Shown one piece after another: positions 55,324-64,000 of a DNA stretch of 64,000 nt (positions are counted from its first letter, which is position 1; every line of letters starts with the position of its first letter). The notes under the pieces are model-generated. The model worked only from the letters and a program-made list of their open reading frames with translations, did no database searches and was not told where the DNA came from. The stretch is from Acidovorax benzenivorans (lineage in GTDB: Bacteria; Pseudomonadota; Gammaproteobacteria; Burkholderiales; Burkholderiaceae_C): the NCBI RefSeq assembly GCF_028680575.1, contig NZ_JAPCKI010000002.1, forward strand, positions 488,114-552,113, read 5' to 3'. The translations under genes and the position numbers were made by a program.

Positions 55324-56676
55324 ATGTCCCGTCTCCCCGCTCCGCCTTCCGAACTGGTGTCTTTTTTGGAAGGGCTGCCCGAGCCGCACATCTTGCTGGA
55401 CGATCGCCATCACATCCTGGCAGCCAATGGTGCCTATCGCCGCCAGTTCGGCGTGGCAGGCAGCGTGGTGGGCCTCACTTGCCACGCCGTGTCTCACCAT
55501 GCCAGCGTGCCTTGCGATCAGGCGGGCGAGTCCTGCCCCATGGCGCAGGCGTGTGCCTCGGGGCAACGCGAACGCGTGCTGCATGTGCACCACACGCCCC
55601 TGGGTGAGGAATATGTACAGATCGAGTTGACCCCGGTGGCGGGGGCGGAGGGCGGCCCCGGCTTCTTTGTAGAAAAAATGGTGCTATTGCCAGTCGCGGC
55701 GCAGCCGGTGCCGTCAGCGCAGGGGCTCATCGGACGTTCGCCCGCGTTCCAGAGGATGCTGGGCCTGGTGGCACGGGTGGCGCCGTCGCGTGCTGCGGTT
55801 TTGCTGCTGGGTGAGTCGGGCACGGGCAAGGAGCTAGTGGCCCATGCCGTGCACCAGGGGAGTGTGCGGGCGCGGCGCGCGTTGGTGCCGGTGGACTGCT
55901 CCAGCATGCCCGAGGCGCTGTTCGAGTCCGAGCTGTTCGGGCACGAAAAAGGGGCGTTCACTGGTGCGACCCAGGCTCGGCCAGGGTTGGTAGAGGCCGC
56001 AGACGGCGGTACGCTGTTTCTGGACGAGGTGGGGGATATCCCTCTGCCGCTGCAGGTCAAGCTGCTGCGCCTGCTGGAGACCGGTACCTACCGCCGCGTG
56101 GGCAGCACCGAGCAGCGGCACGCCGACCTGCGCGTGGTGTCTGCCACACACCGCAATCTGCAGCATATGGTGGTCGAAGGGCGATTTCGTGAAGACCTGT
56201 ACTACCGGCTGAGCACCTTCCCCATCCACTTGCCACCGTTGCGCGAGCGCGAGGGGGACACCGCCCTGCTGGCACGCGCGCTGCTGGAGCGAGTGGCACC
56301 GCCACCCCGCATGCTGCATTTGTCTGGTGCTGCGCTCGCCTTGCTGGAGGCGCAGCCCTACCCGGGCAATGTGCGGGAGCTGCGCAACCTGCTGGAGCGC
56401 ACCGCCTTGCTGTGCGACGGCGACGCCATTGGCGCGGAGCAGGTACAACAAGCCTTGGCCTGTGGCCTGCCACCGCTCGCGGGCGGGGTGGAGCAAGGCG
56501 CAGGGGCGCCACCTGCTTTGTCGGTTACGCCACGTCGCAGCCCAGCTCTGGGCGACGATGCCCTGCGCCATGCGCTGGCTGCCCACCAGGGTAGCCGTGC
56601 GGCCCTGGCGCGGCAGCTGGGTATCAGCGAGCGATCACTGTACCGGCGCCTTAAAACATTGAGCGCTTTGCGCTGA
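55324..56676 (+). CDS. PAS-domain sigma-54-dependent activator
   Basis: A 450-residue enhancer-binding protein. The N-terminal PAS-like sensor (about 10-125) holds a Cys/His cluster, C53, H58-H59, C64, C71 and C77 in CHAVSHH, PCDQAGESCP and AC, suggesting a metal, Fe-S or redox sensor. The AAA+ domain (about 135-365) has Walker A GESGTGKE (163-170) and the sigma-54 contact motif GAFTGA (210-215). A Fis-type helix-turn-helix ends the protein (ALARQLGISERSLYRRLKTL). It is divergent from the lone Rieske gene, which may be its target. Confidence 0.9.
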   Translation: MSRLPAPPSELVSFLEGLPEPHILLDDRHHILAANGAYRRQFGVAGSVVGLTCHAVSHHASVPCDQAGESCPMAQACASGQRERVLHVHHTPLGEEYVQIELTPVAGAEGGPGFFVEKMVLLPVAAQPVPSAQGLIGRSPAFQRMLGLVARVAPSRAAVLLLGESGTGKELVAHAVHQGSVRARRALVPVDCSSMPEALFESELFGHEKGAFTGATQARPGLVEAADGGTLFLDEVGDIPLPLQVKLLRLLETGTYRRVGSTEQRHADLRVVSATHRNLQHMVVEGRFREDLYYRLSTFPIHLPPLREREGDTALLARALLERVAPPPRMLHLSGAALALLEAQPYPGNVRELRNLLERTALLCDGDAIGAEQVQQALACGLPPLAGGVEQGAGAPPALSVTPRRSPALGDDALRHALAAHQGSRAALARQLGISERSLYRRLKTLSALR

Positions 56677-56679
56677 TGA

Positions 56680-56740
56680 GTGATTAAATAAGCCCCAGGC
56701 GCATATTCTGATTGCGCTGACAGCTATCAATTAAATAGCG
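56680..56740 (-). repeat. Dispersed repeat, copy 9
   Basis: On the minus strand: ACGCTATTTAATTGATAGCTG, GCGCAATCAGAATATGCGC, then GGGGCTTATTTAAT. It is related to the family through the ATAGCTG...GCGC frame, downstream of the PAS-activator gene. Confidence 0.6.
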
Positions 56741-56760
56741 TTTGGTGCGTCATGACCCCC

Positions 56761-56785
56761 CGCACCGCACCGCACCGCACCGCAC
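56761..56785. repeat. Pentanucleotide tandem repeat (CGCAC)x5
   Basis: Five exact CGCAC units, 16 bp beyond the stop codon of the RutR-like gene. It is probably neutral but may vary between strains. Confidence 0.9.
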
Positions 56786-56801
56786 CGGGTGAGGCGTTGC
56801 T

Positions 56802-57509
56802 TCACGCCACAGCGTCGGGCGCCAGCGCGCTCAGCACCATGCGCACGATCAGCTCTTCGGCCTTTTCGTAGTCGCGCTCGGTCAGGGCTGGCTTGCCCAG
56901 CAGCAGGGCGAACTGGGCTTCCTGCTCCGCATACGCCTGGGTGACCGACCAGATGATGAACATCAGGTGCGTGAAGTTGACCTTGGCAATGCGGCCCTCG
57001 CGCGCCCAGCGCTCGAAGGTGCGCACCTCGGTCTTGAGCAGCGGTGCCACGCGCTCCGTGATGGCCTGGCTGTAACGTGGTGCACCGGCGATCACCTCTT
57101 TGGTGAACACCTTGGCGCCCTGCGGACGCGTGCGCGAATAGTGCAGCTTGGCGCGGATGTAGCGCCGCAGCGCTTGCTGCGGGTCGTCGCTGTGCGACAG
57201 GTCTTCCATGCCCGCCAGCCACTGGGTCAGCACATCGTCCAGCACCCGCTGGTACAGCGCCTCCTTGCTCGGGAAGTAATACAGCAGGTTGTGGCGACTG
57301 ATACCGATGGCTGCGGCAATGCTTTCCAGCGATGCGCCCTCAAAGCCGAATTGCGCAAACTGGTTCTCTGCCTCGGTGAGGATGCCCTGTTCCTTGAGCA
57401 GCCGCGAGGCCGTGGGTGCGCGGGGCGTGGACTCGTCGCTGGTCGAGGCGCGGGGCACCTTGCGGGGGCGGAGGGCTTGGTGGGCAGGGGACGAGCGGGC
57501 TGCAGTCAT
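56802..57509 (-). CDS. TetR-family repressor, RutR-like
   Basis: A 235-residue TetR-type regulator. The helix-turn-helix is at about 45-85 (ILTEAENQFAQFGFEGASLESIAAAIGISRHNLLYYFPSKEALY), and a C-terminal domain resembles the YcdC/RutR family (FTKEVIAGAPRY). RutR senses uracil or thymine and controls pyrimidine use. Here it is divergent from the pyrimidine reductase operon, and two 16-bp palindromes in between look like RutR-type sites. ATG 57509 is chosen over a longer frame that lacks homology. Confidence 0.88.
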   Translation of the reverse strand: MTAARSSPAHQALRPRKVPRASTSDESTPRAPTASRLLKEQGILTEAENQFAQFGFEGASLESIAAAIGISRHNLLYYFPSKEALYQRVLDDVLTQWLAGMEDLSHSDDPQQALRRYIRAKLHYSRTRPQGAKVFTKEVIAGAPRYSQAITERVAPLLKTEVRTFERWAREGRIAKVNFTHLMFIIWSVTQAYAEQEAQFALLLGKPALTERDYEKAEELIVRMVLSALAPDAVA

Positions 57510-57565
57510 TGCACCATTGTGGAACAAGCCAGGGCCCGAAAACTGGCAATTCGCTGGCTTTGGGC

Positions 57566-57581
57566 TGGCACGCGGTTTGCT
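57566..57581 (+). promoter_or_regulatory. Sigma-54 promoter of the pyrimidine catabolic operon
   Basis: TGGCACGCGGTTTGCT fits TGGCACG-N4-TTGCW at every defined position, with GG and GC ten bases apart. Transcription should begin near 57592, inside the first palindromic operator. Confidence 0.88.
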
Positions 57582-57589
57582 CTAGGGAT

Positions 57590-57605
57590 TTTACCAATTG
57601 GTAAA
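57590..57605. promoter_or_regulatory. TetR-type operator 1 (RutR-like)
   Basis: TTTACCAATTGGTAAA is a perfect 16-bp palindrome, similar in form to the E. coli RutR site TTGACCA-N2-TGGTCAA. It covers the predicted transcription start. Confidence 0.82.
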
Positions 57606-57607
57606 TT

Positions 57608-57623
57608 TTTACGGGTTGGTAAA
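57608..57623. promoter_or_regulatory. TetR-type operator 2 (RutR-like)
   Basis: TTTACGGGTTGGTAAA is an imperfect copy of operator 1, centred 18 bp downstream, so two dimers could bind side by side. Confidence 0.7.
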
Positions 57624-57691
57624 TTGACCCACAACGCAGGGCACCGCCGCAGCAAAGCAGCGGGCACCTGCACCCCACAGCGAGGACCACG

Positions 57692-57841
57692 ATGAAACCT
57701 CCGAAGTTTGCGGGCACCAGCACCCACGCTGGTGCCGCATTGGTTGGCGCCACTGGCTGGCGCTCCAACGCTGCGCGGCGTGCACTTGCACGCCCCATGG
57801 GCGCCCAGGCCCCCACCCTCACCCTCTCGGAGGAAACCTGA
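57692..57841 (+). CDS. Possible 49-residue leader peptide coupled to preT
   Basis: A short frame from ATG 57692 (after CGAGGACC) to a TGA that overlaps the preT start as TGATG. The peptide is Ala/Arg/Thr-rich, with no signal peptide or known motif. It may be a real leader whose translation opens the preT ribosome site, or chance coding in GC-rich DNA. Evidence is the position and the overlap only. Confidence 0.35.
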   Translation: MKPPKFAGTSTHAGAALVGATGWRSNAARRALARPMGAQAPTLTLSEET

Positions 57842-59190
57842 TGGACACACCCGCAAGCCGTGCCTGTGGCATTCATGCCGCACGCCTGAACCTGGCCGAC
57901 TACGCAGTCAACTTCGGCGACGCTCACCCGCCGCTCACCCGGGCGCAGGCGCTGATCGAGGCCGAGCGCTGCTACTACTGCCACGACGCCCCCTGCGCCA
58001 CGGCCTGCCCCACGGGCATCGACATCCCATCGTTTATCCACCGCATCGCACAGGACAACAACCGGGGTGCCGCCCGCGCCATCCTGGAGGCCAACCCGCT
58101 GGGCGGCATGTGCGCCCGCGTGTGCCCCACCGAGGTGCTGTGTGAACAGGCTTGCGTGCGCAACACCAACGAAGACAAGCCGGTAGAGATCGGCTCGCTG
58201 CAGCGCTATGCCACCGACGCCTTCTTTGCCCAGCCCGGTGCACCGCTGTTCCAGCGCGCCGCCGCCACCGGCAAGCGCGTGGCCGTGGTGGGCGCGGGGC
58301 CTGCGGGCCTGGCCTGCGCGCATGGCCTGGCCGTGCGCGGCCATGACGTGGTGCTGTTCGAGGCGCGCCCCAAGCTGGGCGGCCTGAATGAATACGGCCT
58401 CGCCAGCTACAAGACCACCAACAACTTCGCGCAGAAGGAAGTGGAGTGGTTGTTGTCCATCGGCGGCATCGAGGTGCGCACCGGCCAGCAACTGGGCCGT
58501 GACATCACGCTCGACAGCCTGCTGGGCGCCTACGATGCGGTGTTCCTGGGCCTGGGCCTGCAGGGCGTTAACGCGCTGGGCGTGGCCGAGCCCACGGCCA
58601 GTGGTTTGCGCAACGCGGTGGACTTCATCGCCGAGCTGCGCCAGAGCACCGACCTCTCGACCCTGCCCGTGGGCCGCCGCGTGGTGGTGATTGGCGGCGG
58701 CATGACGGCGGTGGACGCCGCCGTGCAGTCGCGCAAGCTGGGCGCGGAAGAAGTGACCATCGTCTACCGCCGGGGCGCAGAGGCCATGTCGGCATCGGCC
58801 GTGGAACAGCAATGGGCGCAGACGAACGGCGTGACCATCCGCCACTGGGCCGCACCGAAAGAGGTGCTGAGCGAAAACGGTGCAGTGAAGGGTGTGCGTT
58901 TTGCCGCCACGGCGCTGAGCGGCGGCAAGCTGGTGGAAACCGGCGAGACCTTCACGCTCGATGCCGACATGGTGCTCAAGGCCATCGGCCAGACCTTTGT
59001 GGCCGAGCCTGTGGGCAAAAGCATTGCGCTGGAGGGCGGGCGCATCGCCACCGATGCCGAAGGCCAGACCAGCCTGGCGCGTGTGTGGGCCGGTGGCGAC
59101 TGCCGCGTGGGCGGCCGCGACCTCACAGTGGAAGCGGTGGAGCACGGCAAGGTCGCCGCTGTCTCCATCCACGCCGCACTGATGGCCTGA
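57841..59190 (+). CDS. preT: Dihydropyrimidine dehydrogenase subunit PreT
   Basis: A 449-residue flavoprotein of the GltD-like group and partner of PreA in NADH-dependent reduction of uracil and thymine to dihydropyrimidines. N-terminal cysteine sets for two [4Fe-4S] clusters are CYYCHDAPCATACP and CARVCPTEVLCEQAC (about residues 44-110). FAD and NAD Rossmann motifs follow at VAVVGAGPAGLACAHG and VVVIGGGMTAVDAA. The AGGAAACC ribosome site lies in the end of the small upstream frame. PreA follows after 33 bases. Confidence 0.94.
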   Translation: MDTPASRACGIHAARLNLADYAVNFGDAHPPLTRAQALIEAERCYYCHDAPCATACPTGIDIPSFIHRIAQDNNRGAARAILEANPLGGMCARVCPTEVLCEQACVRNTNEDKPVEIGSLQRYATDAFFAQPGAPLFQRAAATGKRVAVVGAGPAGLACAHGLAVRGHDVVLFEARPKLGGLNEYGLASYKTTNNFAQKEVEWLLSIGGIEVRTGQQLGRDITLDSLLGAYDAVFLGLGLQGVNALGVAEPTASGLRNAVDFIAELRQSTDLSTLPVGRRVVVIGGGMTAVDAAVQSRKLGAEEVTIVYRRGAEAMSASAVEQQWAQTNGVTIRHWAAPKEVLSENGAVKGVRFAATALSGGKLVETGETFTLDADMVLKAIGQTFVAEPVGKSIALEGGRIATDAEGQTSLARVWAGGDCRVGGRDLTVEAVEHGKVAAVSIHAALMA

Positions 59191-59223
59191 ACCCCTTCCA
59201 CCAAGTTTTCACGGGAGCAACCC

Positions 59224-60537
59224 ATGGCAGACATTCGCAGCAATTTCCTGGGCATCCAGAGCCCCAACCCCTTCTGGCTCGCCTCCGCACCACCCACCGA
59301 CAAAGAGATCAACGTCACCCGCGCCTTCGAGGCAGGCTGGGGCGGCGTGGTGTGGAAGACGCTTGGCGAAGACCCACCGGTGGTCAATGTCAACGGCCCG
59401 CGTTACTCCACACTCATGTCGCAAGACCGCCGTGTGATCGGCCTGAACAACATCGAGCTGATCACTGACCGGCCGCTGCACACCAACCTCGAAGAGATCA
59501 AGCGCGTCAAACGCAACTGGCCGGATCGCGCCATGATCGTCTCGCTGATGGTGCCGTGCGAGGAGCAGAGCTGGAAGGCCATCCTGCCGCTCGTGGAAGA
59601 CACCGGCGCCGACGGCATCGAACTCAACTTCGGCTGCCCGCACGGCATGAGCGAGCGCGGCATGGGCGCGGCCGTGGGCCAGGTGCCTGAATACATCCAG
59701 ATGGTCACGGCCTGGTGCAAGCACTACAGCAAGCTGCCCGTGATCGTGAAGCTCACGCCCAACATTACCGACGTGCGCCAGCCCGCACGCGCGGCCAAGG
59801 CGGGCGGGGCCGATGCCGTGTCGCTCATCAACACCATCAACTCCATCATGGGCGTAGACCTGGACCGCATGGTCATGAGCCCGAGCACCGACGGCTGGGG
59901 CTCGCACGGCGGCTACTGCGGCCCGGCCGTCAAGCCCATCGCGCTGAACATGGTGGCGGAGATTGCACGCGATGCGCAGACCGCGGGCCTGCCCATCAGC
60001 GGCATTGGCGGCATCACCACCTGGCGCGATGCGGCCGAATACATTGCGCTGGGCTGCGGCACGGTGCAGGTGTGCACCGCGGCCATGGTCTACGGCTTCA
60101 AGATCGTGCAGGACATGTGCGACGGCCTGTCCAACTTCATGGACGAGCACGGCTACGCCACGCTCGACGACTTCAAAGGCCAGGCCGTGCCCACCGTGAA
60201 GGACTGGAAGAACCTCAACCTCAATCACATTGAAAAAGCCGTCATCAACCAGGACGCTTGCATCCAGTGCGGCCGCTGCCATGTGGTGTGCGAAGACACC
60301 TCGCACCAGGCCATCACCTTCACCAAAGAGGGTGGCGTGCGCAAGTTCGAGATCAACGAGGCCGAATGCGTGGGCTGCAACCTCTGTGTGTCGATCTGCC
60401 CCGTGCCTGAGTGCATCACGATGCGCGCGCTGGAGCCGGGTGAGGTGGATGTGCGCACGGGCAAGAAGGTGACCGGCGAATACGCCAACTGGACCACGCA
60501 CCCCAACAACCCACAGCGCGTGTCTGCCGCAGCTTGA
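59224..60537 (+). CDS. preA: Dihydropyrimidine dehydrogenase subunit PreA
   Basis: A 437-residue FMN TIM-barrel subunit carrying out pyrimidine reduction. The barrel (about 1-310) includes SNFLGIQSPNPFWLASAPPTDKE, GADGIELNFGCPHGMSERGMG and ISGIGGITTWRDAAEYIALG. A C-terminal ferredoxin domain has CIQCGRCHVVC and CVGCNLCVSICPVPEC for two [4Fe-4S] clusters. PreT and PreA together equal the single-chain mammalian enzyme. Confidence 0.95.
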   Translation: MADIRSNFLGIQSPNPFWLASAPPTDKEINVTRAFEAGWGGVVWKTLGEDPPVVNVNGPRYSTLMSQDRRVIGLNNIELITDRPLHTNLEEIKRVKRNWPDRAMIVSLMVPCEEQSWKAILPLVEDTGADGIELNFGCPHGMSERGMGAAVGQVPEYIQMVTAWCKHYSKLPVIVKLTPNITDVRQPARAAKAGGADAVSLINTINSIMGVDLDRMVMSPSTDGWGSHGGYCGPAVKPIALNMVAEIARDAQTAGLPISGIGGITTWRDAAEYIALGCGTVQVCTAAMVYGFKIVQDMCDGLSNFMDEHGYATLDDFKGQAVPTVKDWKNLNLNHIEKAVINQDACIQCGRCHVVCEDTSHQAITFTKEGGVRKFEINEAECVGCNLCVSICPVPECITMRALEPGEVDVRTGKKVTGEYANWTTHPNNPQRVSAAA

Positions 60538-60630
60538 TGGCCCACCATGAGCGCGTGCGCCACAGGGTCGACAAGGCGTTCTGACCGTACCCGTTGTGGT
60601 GCCGATTTGCAACGCATGCTGCACTGCATC

Positions 60631-60646
60631 TGGTGCAGTTCTTGCG
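60631..60646 (+). promoter_or_regulatory. Possible sigma-54 promoter before the NCS1 transporter
   Basis: TGGTGCAGTTCTTGCG has GG and GC ten bases apart and TTGC intact, with one mismatch in the -24 box and one at the end. It overlaps the inverted repeat CTGCAC / GTGCAG (60619-60638). It lies about 115 bases before the transporter start. Confidence 0.5.
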
Positions 60647-60758
60647 TCCTCTCTAGCATCGCTCGCTTCCCTTTGCCCGCCATCTGCCAGCGTGAGGGCG
60701 CCGGACCAGACAGCGGGTTGTGTTCAACCCCAACGAAGTCTTTGACAGGAGTACAGGC

Positions 60759-62216
60759 ATGACCAACAGTACCGGCAGCGCTGCCCACGTGGCGGGGCTA
60801 ATGCCCGGCGATGCATCCAACACGCTCGCCAATGAAGATCTGCTCCCCACCACCGCCGCGCAGCGACACTGGACCTGGAAAGACTTTGCCGCACTCTGGG
60901 TGGGCATGGTGGTGTGCGTGCCCACCTACACCATGGCCAGCTCCATGCTGGACCAGGGCTTCACCTGGCAGATGGCCGTGTGGCTAGTGTTCCTGGCCAA
61001 CTGCATCGTGCTGGTGCCCATGGTGCTCATCGGCCGCGTGGGGCCCAAATATGGTGTGCCGTTCCCCGTGTTGGCGCGTGCATCGTTTGGTGTGAAAGGC
61101 GCCAACCTGCCCGCCGTGCTGCGCGGCCTGGTGGCGTGTGGGTGGTTCTCCATCAACTGCTACTTCGGCGCGCTGGCGCTGCACGGCTTCTTGAACATCC
61201 TGGGCATGGGGCTTGCGGGCCCGGCCGATGGGCAGACCATCAGCACCTCGCAGTTCATGTGTTTCCTCGCGTTCTGGGCGGCGCACATCTACTTCATCTG
61301 GAAGGGGCCGGAGTCCATTCGCAAGCTCGAAGTGATCGCCGCGCCGCTGATGATCATTGCGTCCATCGTGCTGGTCGTGGTGCTGATGATGAAGGTGCCC
61401 TCGGGCCAGCTCTTCAACCTGCCTGCCAAGGTGGTCGAGGGTGGCCCCAAGACCTGGGCGGCGCTGACCGGCCTGGTTGGCTTCTGGGCCACGCTGGCGC
61501 TCAACATCCCGGACTTCACGCGCTTTGCCAAAACCCAGAAGGACCAGGTGATGGGTCAGGCCATTGGCCTGCCGATCCCCATGGCGCTGTTCTCCATGGT
61601 GGGCGTGATCGGCTTCTCGGCTTCGGCCATCCTGTATGGCAAGGCACAGCTGTTCCCCGATGGCCTGCTGACGCAGATGGGCAGCGTGGCTGCTGGCGTT
61701 GGTCTGCTGGTGATCTTGCTGGCCAATCTGACGACCAACGTGGCCGCCAACCTGGTGTCGCCTTCGTACGACTTCAGCCAGTGCGCACCGTCCAAGATCA
61801 GCTTCCGCATGGGCGGCCTGATCGCTGCAGGGCTGGGTTTGCTGTTCATGCCCTGGAAGCTGCTGGCCACCTCGGGTGGCTACCTGTTCACCTGGCTGGG
61901 TGGCTACGGCACGCTGCTGGGCGCCATCGCGGGCATCCTGCTGGTGGACTACTACCTGGTGCGCAAGAGCGAGCTGAAGGTGGACGATCTGTACCGCCGT
62001 GGTGGCGAGTATGAGTACAGCAATGGCTGGAACCTGCAGGCACTCATCGCCTTTGCGCTGGGCGTGTTGCCTTGCCTGCCTGGCTATCTGGCGGTATCGG
62101 GCGTGGTGGACAAGGCGGGCATGCCCGCCATCTGGCTCACGCTGTTCGACTCGGGCTGGTTCTTCAGCCTGGCGGTGGCGGGCACCTACTACTACCTGAC
62201 TGCCAAGAAGAAGTGA
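60759..62216 (+). CDS. NCS1-family pyrimidine/hydantoin transporter
   Basis: A 485-residue inner-membrane carrier of the nucleobase:cation symporter-1 family with about 12 helices. Family segments are WVGMVVCVPTYTMASSML, GPKYGVPFPVLARASFGVKGAN (the NCS1 loop), NIPDFTRFAKTQKDQVMGQAIGLP and NLTTNVAANLVSPSYDFSQC. The context between preA and dihydropyrimidinase makes uracil, thymine or hydantoin the likely substrate. ATG 60759 follows ACAGGAGTACAGGC. Confidence 0.93.
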   Translation: MTNSTGSAAHVAGLMPGDASNTLANEDLLPTTAAQRHWTWKDFAALWVGMVVCVPTYTMASSMLDQGFTWQMAVWLVFLANCIVLVPMVLIGRVGPKYGVPFPVLARASFGVKGANLPAVLRGLVACGWFSINCYFGALALHGFLNILGMGLAGPADGQTISTSQFMCFLAFWAAHIYFIWKGPESIRKLEVIAAPLMIIASIVLVVVLMMKVPSGQLFNLPAKVVEGGPKTWAALTGLVGFWATLALNIPDFTRFAKTQKDQVMGQAIGLPIPMALFSMVGVIGFSASAILYGKAQLFPDGLLTQMGSVAAGVGLLVILLANLTTNVAANLVSPSYDFSQCAPSKISFRMGGLIAAGLGLLFMPWKLLATSGGYLFTWLGGYGTLLGAIAGILLVDYYLVRKSELKVDDLYRRGGEYEYSNGWNLQALIAFALGVLPCLPGYLAVSGVVDKAGMPAIWLTLFDSGWFFSLAVAGTYYYLTAKKK

Positions 62217-62224
62217 CCCCTTGG

Positions 62225-62264
62225 ACCCTGGCTGGGCCTGGTGCCAGTGCAGGGTTCTTTTTTT
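62225..62264 (+). terminator. Terminator or attenuator between transporter and dihydropyrimidinase
   Basis: ACCCTG pairs with CAGGGT around an inner CTGG/CCAG stem, then T7. It is probably partial, since hydA follows in the same pathway. Confidence 0.65.
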
Positions 62265-62272
62265 CGATTTGA

Positions 62273-63748
<1,476 letters not shown>

Positions 63749-63775
63749 TTCGCCACGATGGCCTGCGCACGCACC

Positions 63776-63843
63776 CCGTTCGCCCTGAGCCTGTCGACGG
63801 GCTTGGCGCCACGCCCCGGCTTCGACAAGCTCAGCCCGAACGG
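63776..63843 (+). repeat. REP-like inverted repeat (GAGCCTGTCGAAG type), copy 2
   Basis: CCGTTCGCCCTGAGCCTGTC opposes GACAAGCTCAGCCCGAACGG, a long imperfect stem of the same element as 42844-42897. It lies between hydA and the last gene. Confidence 0.8.
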
Positions 63844-63885
63844 TGGTGAGTGAACCGGTATTTCAGACATTCCCCGGAGAACACC

Positions 63886-64000
63886 ATGGACACCCAAGTG
63901 AAGACCAACACCGAAAACCTGCGCATCAACGGCGAACGCCTGTGGGCCTCCCTCATGGAGCTGGCCCAGATCGGTGCCACCCCCAAAGGCGGCGTGTGCC
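63886..64000 (+). CDS. Zn-dependent M20-type amidohydrolase, probable beta-ureidopropionase (5' end only)
   Basis: The first 38 codons of a gene cut by the window edge. The start MDTQVKTNTENLRINGERLWASLMELAQIGATPKGGVC matches the N-terminal region of N-carbamoyl-L-amino-acid/beta-alanine amidohydrolases and allantoate amidohydrolases, where LRINGERLWxSLMELAQIGATPKGGVxRL is typical. It would finish reductive pyrimidine degradation by releasing beta-alanine, CO2 and ammonia. GGAGAACACC precedes ATG 63886. Confidence 0.82.
   Translation, partial: MDTQVKTNTENLRINGERLWASLMELAQIGATPKGGVC

Noticed and set aside
56752..56790. CGCAC tandem repeat as a CRISPR or mobile element trace
   Set aside because: Five 5-bp units without spacers or flanking genes of that kind; a simple sequence repeat explains it.

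Overview
The window is high-GC proteobacterial chromosome. Its gene content and protein style (Omp32-type porin, Bug-family receptor, dispersed palindromic repeats, Entner-Doudoroff cluster with HexR-like operators, PreTA pyrimidine catabolism) point to a betaproteobacterium of the Comamonadaceae, most like Acidovorax. No ribosomal RNA, tRNA, CRISPR array, phage or transposase gene was seen. Almost everything reads as chromosomal core or metabolic accessory DNA.

Layout. 1-0.7 kb: the start of a type II secretion pseudopilin (leftward) and a divergent GspC-like protein. 0.7-3.8 kb: leftward ilvA-cobS-cobC. 3.9-5.3 kb: an orphan leftward terminator that may end a small RNA, an OsmC-like gene and coq7. 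5.6-6.7 kb: the major porin. 7.0-15.8 kb: a peptide ABC transporter operon with two binding proteins and an M20 amidohydrolase, behind a good sigma-54 promoter. 16.3-17.9 kb: an odd surface protein with a sorting-signal-like segment in its middle and a 47-residue Cys-rich repeat. 18-24.4 kb: hexR, divergent from an AfuABC-like ABC transporter and transaldolase. 24.7-27 kb: a two-component system. 27.2-34.2 kb: glucose ABC transporter, sugar porin, glucokinase and a VOC protein. 34.2-39.4 kb: an inserted catabolic cluster (Bug receptor, NIPSNAP, FAD dehydrogenase, SDR, AraC regulator). 39.5-48.3 kb: zwf/pgi, an AGE-type sugar isomerase, a low-GC acetyltransferase, a gluconolactonase, edd and eda. 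48.5-52.2 kb: a DUF805 gene, a roadblock-domain protein and groES-groEL under a perfect CIRCE element. 52.3-56.7 kb: argC, a LysR regulator, a lone Rieske protein and a PAS sigma-54 activator. 56.8-64 kb: reductive pyrimidine degradation (RutR-like repressor, PreT, PreA, NCS1 transporter, dihydropyrimidinase, start of an amidohydrolase).

The strongest integrating theme is sugar metabolism. Glucose would enter through the LamB-like porin and Gts transporter, be phosphorylated by Glk (or arise from fructose-6-P by Pgi), be oxidised by Zwf and split by Edd/Eda. A related 13-bp palindrome (consensus GTAACTYGATTAC) lies in front of hexR/afuA, gtsA, zwf/pgi (twice) and edd. This suggests a locally encoded HexR regulon that also takes in the so-called iron transporter and transaldolase. 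A second theme is nitrogen scavenging: sigma-54-type promoters precede the peptide transporter and the pyrimidine catabolic genes, and at the latter two TetR operators sit on the predicted transcription start.

At least three families of dispersed intergenic repeats occur. One family of nine copies also lies inside the coding sequences of cobC and cobS and between groES and groEL.
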